From: Ruminococcus sp.
GTDB taxonomy: Bacteria; Bacillota; Clostridia; Oscillospirales; Ruminococcaceae
Direction: 5' to 3'
Assembly: GCF_024691275.1 (NCBI RefSeq)
Contig: NZ_JAILNU010000001.1
Coordinates: 1 to 46,948, forward strand
DNA length: 46,948 nt
A program made the translations under genes and the position numbers. This document shows positions 32,612-40,746 of the stretch, piece after piece (position 1 is the first letter of the stretch; the number at the start of each line of letters is the position of its first letter). Under the pieces are notes generated by a model. That model was not told the DNA's origin. It ran no database searches and saw nothing but the letters and a program-made list of their open reading frames with translations.

Positions 32612-34382
32612 CTTCTTTTTTCACAACGCTTATGCCAAGGACTTCAAGGCTTTCATCGTCAACTGTTGAAGGACATTCGGACATGAGCTCGCTTGCATTC
32701 TGTACCTTCGGGAATGCTGTAACGTCACGGAGACTGTCAGCCTTACACATTATCATTGCGATACGGTCAAGACCGATGCCCATACCGCCGTGAGGCGGTG
32801 CACCGTAGCGGTACGCGTCAACAAGGAAACCGAACTTAGCCTGTATCTCCTCATCAGTCATGCCAAGAGCTTCAAACATCTTCTGCTGGAGCTCGAAGTC
32901 TGTGATACGCATTGAACCGCTTGAAAGCTCTGTTCCGTTAAGAACAAGATCCCAAGCCTTTGCACGTACATTCGCAGGATCGGTGTCAAGATATTCGAGG
33001 CACTCCTCCATAGGCATAGTGAATGGGTGATGAGCAGCTACCCATGTATCGTTCTCGTCATCGTGCTCGAAGAATGGCATCTCTGTTATCCAGAGGAAAT
33101 TGTACTTATCATCAGGAATAACGTCCATTCTCTTGCCACAGATAAGTCTTATAGCGCCGAGTGTTGAAAGAACAGTCTTTGTCTTGTCAGCACAAATGAG
33201 AACAAGGTCGCCCTCATGTGCATCAACTGCTGCACATATCTTTTCAAGGTCGCCGTCAGCAAGGAACTTCTTGAACGAGCAGTTAGGCTCGTCAGCCCAG
33301 CGGATATAAGCAAGACCCTTTGCACCGATGCCCTTAGCGTGGTCAACGAGCTTGTCGATCTCCTTACGTGTGTATGTAGCTGCGCCATTCTTAACATTGA
33401 TAGCACGAACTGATCCGCCGTCCTCGATAGCGCTCTTGAATACAACAAAGTCTATATCCTTAACTGTGTCTGTAATATCCTGGATCTCAAAGCCGAAACG
33501 TGTATCAGGCTTATCAGAGCCGTAGCGACTCATTGCATCTGCAAATGTAATTCTCGGGAGCGGAGTAGGAACATCAACGCCGATAACTTCCTTGAATACA
33601 CGCTGGATAAAGCCTTCAACGCACTGCTGGATATCCTCTGCATCGACAAAGGACATTTCAAGGTCGATCTGTGTGAACTCAGGCTGACGATCAGCTCTGA
33701 GGTCTTCGTCACGGAAGCAGCGGGCAAGCTGAACATATCTGTCATAGCCTGCGATCATAAGGAGCTGCTTGTATATCTGAGGTGACTGCGGAAGGGCATA
33801 GAACTTGCCCTGATGAACTCTTGATGGGATAAGGTAGTCTCTTGCGCCCTCAGGTGTGGACTTCATCATCATAGGAGTCTCAATTTCAAGGAATCCGTTC
33901 TCGTAGAAGTATTCACGAGTTACCTTTGCTATCTCATGGCGCATAATGATATTCTGCTGGAGCGGTGCGCGTCTGAGGTCAAGGTAACGGTATTTAAGTC
34001 TGAGCTCGTCGTTTACCTTTGTCTCGTTTGTAATCTCGAAAGGGGGTGTCTGAGCCTTTGCAAGGATCCTGAGATCATTTACAAATATCTCCACATTGCC
34101 TGTTTTGAGCTTATCGTTCTTGCTCTCACGCTCACGTACCTCGCCCTTTGCCATGAGAACATACTCGCTCTTGCAGATCGAAGCCTTCTCAAAGATCTCA
34201 CGATCAGTCTCATCGTTGAAAAGGAGTTGAACAACGCCTGTTCTGTCTCTGAGAACGATGAAGATAACACCGCCCTTGTCTCTGATCCTGTCAACAAAGC
34301 CGCCTACTACGACTTCCTGTCCTGCTTCGGTAACTTCTCCGCAGTAGTGTGTGCGCTTTAAACCTTTCATACTGTCTGCCAT
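32604..34382 (-). CDS. aspS: Aspartyl-tRNA synthetase
   Basis: 592 residues from ATG 34382 (GGGGAGG upstream); the frame opens earlier inside hisS. Seen: N-terminal OB-fold anticodon domain, motif 2 FRDEDLRADRQPEFTQIDLEMSF near residue 215, the bacterial GAD insert, and motif 3 GMGIGLDRIAMI near 545. Full length for the bacterial type. One base after the hisS stop. Confidence 0.97.
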   Translation of the reverse strand: MADSMKGLKRTHYCGEVTEAGQEVVVGGFVDRIRDKGGVIFIVLRDRTGVVQLLFNDETDREIFEKASICKSEYVLMAKGEVRERESKNDKLKTGNVEIFVNDLRILAKAQTPPFEITNETKVNDELRLKYRYLDLRRAPLQQNIIMRHEIAKVTREYFYENGFLEIETPMMMKSTPEGARDYLIPSRVHQGKFYALPQSPQIYKQLLMIAGYDRYVQLARCFRDEDLRADRQPEFTQIDLEMSFVDAEDIQQCVEGFIQRVFKEVIGVDVPTPLPRITFADAMSRYGSDKPDTRFGFEIQDITDTVKDIDFVVFKSAIEDGGSVRAINVKNGAATYTRKEIDKLVDHAKGIGAKGLAYIRWADEPNCSFKKFLADGDLEKICAAVDAHEGDLVLICADKTKTVLSTLGAIRLICGKRMDVIPDDKYNFLWITEMPFFEHDDENDTWVAAHHPFTMPMEECLEYLDTDPANVRAKAWDLVLNGTELSSGSMRITDFELQQKMFEALGMTDEEIQAKFGFLVDAYRYGAPPHGGMGIGLDRIAMIMCKADSLRDVTAFPKVQNASELMSECPSTVDDESLEVLGISVVKKEDE

Positions 34383-34383
34383 T

Positions 34384-35718
34384 TTACTTATCCTCCCCTG
34401 TGAATGCAAACATCGAACTATTCTCGGCATCCATAACGTCGAGAACCTTATTAAAATACTCATTCTCAAAATTTGCTGTAAACTTGTCATCGAGCTTCAG
34501 TTCCTTCTCGCGACCTGTCTCCATCTCCTTGAGACGAGCTTTTCCTTCATTAAGTTCATTATCGCCGATAACCATAGTGTAAGCAGCGCCTATCTTGTTA
34601 GCATACTTCATCTGAGCCTTTACGCCTCTGCCCATAAGGTCATATTCAGCGCAGTATCCATACTCACGAAGTCCCTTTACAAGCTCCATTACCTTTTCAA
34701 GAGCAGCATCGCCCATTGTAGCGAAATAGATATCACACTTTTTAGGTGTAAGGTAATCACAGCCCAGTTTTTCCATAAGAAGCAGTATTCTCTCGATTCC
34801 CATCGCAAAACCGAGCGCAGGGATATGCTGTCCGCCGAGCTGTTCGATAAGACCGTCATATCTGCCGCCTGCGCAGACTGTTCCCTGAGCGCCGATCTCA
34901 TTTGTGATAAACTCAAAAACAGTCTTTGTATAATAATCAAGACCGCGAACGATCTTCGGATCAATAACATAATCTATGCCAAAAGTTTCGAGATGCTTCT
35001 TGAAGGTCTCGAAATGATCCTTGCACTCATCGCAGAGATAATCGAGGATCACAGGAGCGTCTTTGCCTATTTCTTTACAGATAGGGCTCTTGCAGTCAAG
35101 AAGTCTCATAGGATTCTTGACGAAACGTTCCTTGCAGGTATCGCAGAGTTCTTCGAGATGCGGCTCAAAATAAGCTCTGAGAGCCTCGTGGTACTTTGCA
35201 CGGCAGCTCGGGCAGCCGATAGAATTTATATGCAGCTCCACATTCTTGAGTCCGAGCCTTGAAAGAAGTGTACTTGCAAGTGAGATGACCTCTGCATCGG
35301 CAGCAGGAGATGCACTTCCCGCCATTTCCAGACCGAACTGGTGGAACTCACGAAGTCTGCCGGCCTGCGGACGCTCATGACGGAAGCATGAAAGCATATA
35401 GAAAACCTTCTGCGGCAGAGCTTCATTAAGAAGTCCGTTCTGGAGCAACGCACGGATAGTACCCGCTGTACCCTCAGGACGAAGAGTGAACTCTGTCTCC
35501 TTAGCTTTTACCGTGTACATTTCCTTCTGTACAACATCGGTAGTTTCACCTACAGAGCGCAGAAACAAGTCTGTATTCTCAAATGTAGGTATCCTTATCT
35601 CAGAAAAACCGAAGCTCTCTGCGGTCTCTCTTGCAATCTTCTCAATAGTGTGCCATTTATAGACATCTTTAGGTAGAACGTCCTCAGTACCGTTTGGGCG
35701 TTTGATATTCATAGCCAT
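34384..35718 (-). CDS. hisS: Histidyl-tRNA synthetase
   Basis: 444 residues. Class II motifs: RPEGTAGTIRA, FRHERPQAGRLREFHQ, GRYDGLI and LGFAMGIERILLLM, with a C-terminal anticodon-binding domain. Contains a Cys-rich insert (CPSC ... CDTC ... CDEC) near residues 165-230, a likely zinc site seen in some clostridial HisS. First gene of the hisS-aspS-Nudix operon; ATG 35718 with AGGAAAGG upstream. Confidence 0.97.
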   Translation of the reverse strand: MAMNIKRPNGTEDVLPKDVYKWHTIEKIARETAESFGFSEIRIPTFENTDLFLRSVGETTDVVQKEMYTVKAKETEFTLRPEGTAGTIRALLQNGLLNEALPQKVFYMLSCFRHERPQAGRLREFHQFGLEMAGSASPAADAEVISLASTLLSRLGLKNVELHINSIGCPSCRAKYHEALRAYFEPHLEELCDTCKERFVKNPMRLLDCKSPICKEIGKDAPVILDYLCDECKDHFETFKKHLETFGIDYVIDPKIVRGLDYYTKTVFEFITNEIGAQGTVCAGGRYDGLIEQLGGQHIPALGFAMGIERILLLMEKLGCDYLTPKKCDIYFATMGDAALEKVMELVKGLREYGYCAEYDLMGRGVKAQMKYANKIGAAYTMVIGDNELNEGKARLKEMETGREKELKLDDKFTANFENEYFNKVLDVMDAENSSMFAFTGEDK

Positions 35719-35753
35719 AAAAATCAGCCTTTCCTGTTTGTTTATTACATGAA

Positions 35754-35779
35754 AATTGTCCCTTTATGAAGGGACAATT
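35754..35779. terminator. Inverted repeat between mgsA and hisS
   Basis: An 11-bp perfect stem AATTGTCCCTT / AAGGGACAATT with loop TATG, followed by a short T-run on the minus strand. It probably ends the minD-mgsA transcript. Confidence 0.7.
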
Positions 35780-35786
35780 AAACATT

Positions 35787-36188
35787 TCAGATGCTCGGAT
35801 TACCGACCTCACGCCAATCAAGGTCGCCTCTCTCAAGGGCAAGTATAAGCGCTTCGGCGGTAGCGATATTTGTTGCAACAGGTACGTTGTGAACATCACA
35901 GAGTCTGAGGAGGTTCATTCCGTGAACATCTGCTGCCTTAGGATTGATAGGGTCTCTGAAGAAGAGAAGAACATCTACTTCGTTACATGAGAGAAGTGCG
36001 AGTATCTGCTCTGCTCCGCCCTGTCCGCTCAGATATCTTTTAATGGGGAGCCCTGTAGCTTCGCTTACCTGCTTTCCGGTTGTGTTGGTTGCTATAAGTG
36101 TATGCTTGGATAAAATTCCGCAGTAAGCACTGCAGAACTGCACCATCAACTCTTTTTTAGCGTCATGCGCAATAATTGCGATCTTCAT
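35787..36188 (-). CDS. mgsA: Methylglyoxal synthase
   Basis: 133 residues from ATG 36188 (AAAGGACC upstream). Converts dihydroxyacetone phosphate to methylglyoxal and phosphate, a bypass of lower glycolysis used when sugar phosphates build up. Seen: KIAIIAHDAKK, TNTTGK (the phosphate loop, usually TGTTG), SGQGGAEQ and FFRDPINPKAADVHGMNLLRLCDVHNVPVATNIATAEAL. Follows minD by about 40 bases. Confidence 0.95.
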   Translation of the reverse strand: MKIAIIAHDAKKELMVQFCSAYCGILSKHTLIATNTTGKQVSEATGLPIKRYLSGQGGAEQILALLSCNEVDVLLFFRDPINPKAADVHGMNLLRLCDVHNVPVATNIATAEALILALERGDLDWREVGNPSI

Positions 36189-36229
36189 ATATAGGTCCTT
36201 TCCCCGCAAAGCGGAATGTTTTTCTGAAA

Positions 36230-36967
36230 TTATACAGTCTTTACTGTAAGCGGGACAAATTCTCCGCCAAGACGCTTTGAAATTGCATCAAATGCTCTGA
36301 GAGCCTCACTGTCTGTCGGGATAGGAGTTCCCTTGCCCGTAGCTACTGTCATCTTGAAATCATCAGGGATAACGCCGATAAGCTGTACGCCGACCTTGTC
36401 AATGATCTCGTCAAGGTTGGAGATAAGCTCTGCGCCTATTATCCTCTTGCTGATCTTATTGATGATAAGACGCTGGCTCTTGTTTCCTCTGTTATAGAAT
36501 TCATCAGACATAAGACTTGCATCTCTGATACACACAGGATCAGGAGTGGATATCACAAGGATAAGGTTTGCCTGTTCAACGATATCAAATACATGGGAGT
36601 TGATACCTGCGCCTGTATCTATGATTATATATTCAAAGTACTTCTTTACGGAACGACATATTTCAACGATCTTCTCAGCACTTACCGCTGTAAGTGTTTT
36701 AGGTGCGCAAAGGATACCGAGATTTGATGCCATTGGTATCTGAGCAACTGCCTCAAGTGCAGTTTTTTTACCGCTGAGCACATCGCCAAGGTCATATTTT
36801 ATATTGTCTTCAACACCAAAAATGATATCAAGACACCTCAGACCAAAATCGAGTTCAACAATAAGAGTTCTGTGTCCCTGCTTAGCAAGAGTATAACCAA
36901 GACCTGCACATACGGTGGATTTACCTGTTCCGCCTTTTCCTGAGGTAACAGCAATAATTTTAGACAT
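36230..36967 (-). CDS. minD: MinD-type septum-site ATPase
   Basis: 245 residues from ATG 36967 (GGAAAGGA upstream). Deviant Walker A KGGTGKS, LIVELDFGLRCLDIIFG, IIIDTGAGI and the MinD-like STPDPVCIRDA segment. MinD places the division site together with MinC and, in many bacteria, MinE; neither is next to it here. The C-terminal membrane-targeting helix is not obvious. Paired with mgsA. Confidence 0.88.
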   Translation of the reverse strand: MSKIIAVTSGKGGTGKSTVCAGLGYTLAKQGHRTLIVELDFGLRCLDIIFGVEDNIKYDLGDVLSGKKTALEAVAQIPMASNLGILCAPKTLTAVSAEKIVEICRSVKKYFEYIIIDTGAGINSHVFDIVEQANLILVISTPDPVCIRDASLMSDEFYNRGNKSQRLIINKISKRIIGAELISNLDEIIDKVGVQLIGVIPDDFKMTVATGKGTPIPTDSEALRAFDAISKRLGGEFVPLTVKTV

Positions 36968-37158
36968 TTTTTTTCCTTTCCGATATCCGCAAGCCAAAGC
37001 AGTTTTGCTGCATAGACGGCACGGAAGTCTGATAATTATTATAATAATAACCTACTGTACATTATAACACATAATTAGCTAATTGTCAAAGAAGTTTTTA
37101 ATACAAAATATAAAATTGTGCAAATCAGCTCTTTTCCGAGTTTGTGATTGTATACTTT

Positions 37159-37665
37159 TTACAAATGCTTCTCCAACTCAGCTATTGCCTTGCTGACCGT
37201 TTTTTCGACGTTACAGCCGTTCTCGTCTATAATGATATCTGAATATTTTTCATAAAGAGGTATGCGTTCCTTGTATAGTCCGCTCAGTGACTGTCCTTCA
37301 CGAATGACCACACCTCTGTTTTTTATGTTTCCGAGGCGGTATCTGAGCTTTTTGTAATCGAGCTTCAGGTAGACAATGATCCCGTTTTTGGCGAGATTCT
37401 TCATTGCAGCCTCACCGTATACCGCACTTCCGCCTGTTGCAATAACAGCACTGCTTGTACGGAATCCGCTGAGTATGCGGTTTTCTGTACTGATAAATCC
37501 GTCAATACCCTTTTCGGCAATAATATCTTTAAGGAGCTTTCCTTCTTTTTCCTGTATGACAAGATCGGTATCAACGAACTTATATCCAAGGATCTTAGCA
37601 AGGATAACTCCGACTGTACTTTTGCCTACCCCGGGCATACCAATAAGAACGATATTTTTCTTCAC
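37159..37665 (-). CDS. aroK: Shikimate kinase
   Basis: 168 residues. Phosphorylates shikimate on the way to chorismate. Seen: P-loop GMPGVGKS, shikimate-binding DTDLVIQ, ENRIL and the loop VIATGGSAVYG. Its promoter region is the gap 37666-37826, shared with the divergent radical SAM gene. Confidence 0.93.
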   Translation of the reverse strand: MKKNIVLIGMPGVGKSTVGVILAKILGYKFVDTDLVIQEKEGKLLKDIIAEKGIDGFISTENRILSGFRTSSAVIATGGSAVYGEAAMKNLAKNGIIVYLKLDYKKLRYRLGNIKNRGVVIREGQSLSGLYKERIPLYEKYSDIIIDENGCNVEKTVSKAIAELEKHL

Positions 37666-37826
37666 GCTTCATACCCCTATATCTTAATACATAATCTTAT
37701 TTTAACTCACTTTGTGCAAAATGTCAATAGATAATCGCGCCATATATTGCGATATTTATTTTTTATATACTAAATATTGACAAAAATCACATATTATGGT
37801 AACATATTTTCACAAGGAGGAGTAAT

Positions 37827-38786
37827 ATGCATCATAGTCCCTTTGTTTTTTCGGCTGATAACAAGCGCTATCACACGCTGAATTATTACAATAAAACAGT
37901 TTTCGGCAGAAAGATATATAAAGCTGTTATAGACTGCGGTTTTACCTGTCCGAACATTGACGGTTCAAAAGGCAGCGGCGGCTGTATTTTCTGTGACGGA
38001 GGAAGCGGCTACTTCACAAACAGAGGTCTTGATATAAATTCGCAGCTCGAACACGAAAGAGAACGCATCTGTGCAAAATACGGCAAAGATGCCGGATTCA
38101 TCGCATATTTTCAGGCAAATACAAACACTTACGCTCCCATAAGCGTCCTGCGCGAGCTTTATTCAAAGGCTGCCGTTTTTCCGAATGTATGCGGCATATC
38201 TGTCGGCACACGCGCCGACTGTCTTTCCGATGAGGTCGTAGAACTGCTGAAAGAAGTCAATTCCCGAACTTCACTCACTGTGGAGCTCGGTATGCAGAGC
38301 TGTCACGACAGCACTCTTCTGCTCATCAATCGCTGCTATGACCACAAGGAATTCTGCGAAGGCTATATGAAGCTGAAAAAAGCAGGTATAAGAACTTGCC
38401 TGCACATCATAAACGGGCTTCCGCGTGAGACTTCCGAGATGATGCTTGAAACTGCAAAAGAAGCGGCAAGGCTTTCTCCTGACGCTGTGAAATTGCAGAT
38501 GCTCCACGTTATCCGCGGCACAATGCTCGAAAAAATGTATCGAAACTGCGATTTTACGCTGCTTGAACGCGATGAATACACAGACATTATTGTGAAGCAG
38601 CTCGAAGTTCTGCCGCCTGAGGTCGTTATTGAGCGTATCACAGGCGACGGCGACAAATCAAAGCTCGTCGCACCTATGTGGAGCGCAGACAAAATAGCTG
38701 TTCTCGGAGGCATTGACAAAAGGCTTGCCGAACTGGATACGTGGCAAGGAAAAAAATACGAAAAAAGTAACAGGCAAGGTTCATGA
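37827..38786 (+). CDS. Radical SAM protein, TIGR01212 (YhcC/YtqA) type
   Basis: 319 residues. The [4Fe-4S] cluster cysteines lie in the family pattern CGFTCPNIDG..GGCIFCDGG (about residues 50-70), wider than the common CxxxCxxC. Followed by the radical SAM barrel (ISVGTRADCL, VELGMQS). The biochemical role in this family is unsettled, possibly tRNA or protein modification. AAGGAGGAG precedes the ATG. Convergent with lysA. Confidence 0.88.
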   Translation: MHHSPFVFSADNKRYHTLNYYNKTVFGRKIYKAVIDCGFTCPNIDGSKGSGGCIFCDGGSGYFTNRGLDINSQLEHERERICAKYGKDAGFIAYFQANTNTYAPISVLRELYSKAAVFPNVCGISVGTRADCLSDEVVELLKEVNSRTSLTVELGMQSCHDSTLLLINRCYDHKEFCEGYMKLKKAGIRTCLHIINGLPRETSEMMLETAKEAARLSPDAVKLQMLHVIRGTMLEKMYRNCDFTLLERDEYTDIIVKQLEVLPPEVVIERITGDGDKSKLVAPMWSADKIAVLGGIDKRLAELDTWQGKKYEKSNRQGS

Positions 38787-38805
38787 CCCTGCCTGTTTGC
38801 TTTTA
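38769..38805 (+). terminator. Terminator between the radical SAM gene and lysA
   Basis: A 12-bp stem (AACAGGCAAGGT, 38769-38780, and ACCCTGCCTGTT, 38786-38797, one G-T pair), then TGCTTTT. It overlaps the radical SAM stop codon. Confidence 0.8.
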
Positions 38806-40101
38806 TATGTCGTTTCTTATAACATCATCAAGGCTCTCTCTCTTTACCGCGATCCTTGACTCGCCGTTGTTTACGAATACCACAGCAGGCTTCTGAAGTC
38901 TGTTGTAATTTGATGACATAGAGTAATTATAAGCACCTGTTGCGCATACAGCTATTATATCGCCTGATTCTGCGTGCTGGAGCGGCATATTCTCACCGAT
39001 AAGGTCACCGCTCTCGCAGCACTTACCTGCAATAGTAACCTTTTCGCTGCGTTCCTCGTTTGCCTTGTTTGCAACTATAGCTTCATACTCAGAACCGTAG
39101 AGGATATATCTCGGGCTGTCAGCCATACCTCCGTCCACGGATACATATGTACGTATATTCGGTATCTCCTTACGAGCACCTACTGTATAAAGTGTGATTC
39201 CAGCAGGAGCTGCTATGGAACGACCCGGCTCAATAAACATAGTCGGGAGCTTTACGCCGAGTCTGTCACACTCAGTTCTTACAACGCCCGAAACTCTTTC
39301 GAGGTATACTTCAAACGGAGCAGGATCATGATCTTCAAGGTATTTTATGCCGAAACCTCCGCCAAGATTGAGTCCGTCTATCTCGTATCCGAGTTCATTC
39401 TTGATCTTAGCAATAAACGCAAGCATCACTCTTGCAGCTTCCTCAAACGGCTCGATATCGAATATCTGTGAGCCAATATGGCAGTGCAGTCCGTAAAGCT
39501 TTACATTTTTGCAGTTTACAGCCTCTTTAACAGCTTCAAAAGCTTCGCCCGTTTCCAGCGCAAAGCCGAATTTACTGTCTATCTGACCTGTTTTTACAAA
39601 GTCATGTGTATGAGCATCAATACCCGGCTTGATCCTGAACATTATATTCGGCTGAACATTCAGCTCTGCGGCAATGCTTTCAAGTCTGCGGAGCTCGCTT
39701 ATATTGTCAACGATTATGTGTCCAACGCCCTTTTCAAGAGCAAAGCGGATTTCTTCATCTGTCTTGTTGTTGCCGTGGAAGCCCACCTTCTCCATAGGGA
39801 ATCCTGCCTTGTAAGCTGTGTAGAGCTCTCCAATGGAAACTGCATCAAGACCGTCGCCTTCACTTGCAACTATCCTGCACATCTCCATGCAGGAAAACGC
39901 CTTGCTTGCATAGTGTACTTCGCCCTTGCCGTTGTAATACTTTTTCATGCTGTCATGGAAACGGCGCAGAGTATTTCTTATCATCTGCTCGTCCATAACA
40001 TACAGCGGCGTGCCGTATTGACTTGCAAGTTCGACTGTGTCAACTCCGCCGATGGTCAGATGCCCCGCGTTATTGACACCAAGATTTTCGGATACAAACA
40101 T
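38803..40101 (-). CDS. lysA: Diaminopimelate decarboxylase
   Basis: 432 residues from ATG 40101 (GAAAGGA upstream). Last step of lysine synthesis; PLP enzyme. Seen: the PLP lysine in HYASKAFS near residue 65, GGGFG, EPGRSIAAPAG, and the dimer-interface Cys in CCESGD. Full length. Confidence 0.95.
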   Translation of the reverse strand: MFVSENLGVNNAGHLTIGGVDTVELASQYGTPLYVMDEQMIRNTLRRFHDSMKKYYNGKGEVHYASKAFSCMEMCRIVASEGDGLDAVSIGELYTAYKAGFPMEKVGFHGNNKTDEEIRFALEKGVGHIIVDNISELRRLESIAAELNVQPNIMFRIKPGIDAHTHDFVKTGQIDSKFGFALETGEAFEAVKEAVNCKNVKLYGLHCHIGSQIFDIEPFEEAARVMLAFIAKIKNELGYEIDGLNLGGGFGIKYLEDHDPAPFEVYLERVSGVVRTECDRLGVKLPTMFIEPGRSIAAPAGITLYTVGARKEIPNIRTYVSVDGGMADSPRYILYGSEYEAIVANKANEERSEKVTIAGKCCESGDLIGENMPLQHAESGDIIAVCATGAYNYSMSSNYNRLQKPAVVFVNNGESRIAVKRESLDDVIRNDI

Positions 40102-40125
40102 TTTTAACATCCTTTCAGGTTATAT

Positions 40126-40734
40126 TTATTCGTCAGAGACCTCATTGTCATCTGCGATTTCCTCAACTATCTGCCTGAGTTCCTCCACGCCTTCAAACGT
40201 CTGCGATGAGAACGGTATTACATGGATATCTTCAAAGCAGGGTATCTCGTCTTTAAATGCTTCAAGACGCTTTTCACGTTCGGTCTTGTTGAGCTTATCA
40301 GCCTTTGTGAGAACGAGCACGAACGGCATCTCTTCATCAATAAGGTAATTTATCATATGAACATCGTCTTTTGTAGGTGCATGGCGCATATCCACAAGCA
40401 TGAAAACAAGTCTGATATCCCTGTCCGAACCGAGATAGCCCTCGATAAGTCCCGACCATCGCTCCTTCTCGGATTTTGCGACCTTTGCATAGCCGTATCC
40501 GGGAAGATCGACAAAATATATATTTTCAAGGCCATAGAAGTTTATGGTGGCAGTTTTTCCCGGGACAGAACTTACTCTCGCAAGGTTCTTTCTGTTGAAA
40601 AGCTTATTGATAAGAGTTGACTTGCCGACATTTGAATGTCCCGCAAAAGCTATCTCTATCCTTTCGGGAGCAGGTATCTGCGAGAATTTTCCATATGCTG
40701 CGGTAAACTCCGCCTTATTGTAATTGAGCTTCAC
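40126..40734 (-). CDS. engB: Ribosome-biogenesis GTPase EngB (YsxC)
   Basis: 202 residues. GTPase needed for 50S assembly. G1 GHSNVGKST, G3 DLPGYGYA, G4 TKAD and G5 PFSSQ are all in place. Follows lon by 12 bases; the lon-engB order is common in Firmicutes. Confidence 0.96.
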   Translation of the reverse strand: MKLNYNKAEFTAAYGKFSQIPAPERIEIAFAGHSNVGKSTLINKLFNRKNLARVSSVPGKTATINFYGLENIYFVDLPGYGYAKVAKSEKERWSGLIEGYLGSDRDIRLVFMLVDMRHAPTKDDVHMINYLIDEEMPFVLVLTKADKLNKTEREKRLEAFKDEIPCFEDIHVIPFSSQTFEGVEELRQIVEEIADDNEVSDE

Positions 40735-40746
40735 TGCAGCTCCTCC

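Noticed and set aside
34351-35262. 303-residue plus-strand frame opposite hisS
   Set aside because: Antisense shadow of hisS; no start signal or recognisable domain.
39478-40107. 209-residue plus-strand frame opposite lysA
   Set aside because: Antisense shadow of a clear lysA gene.
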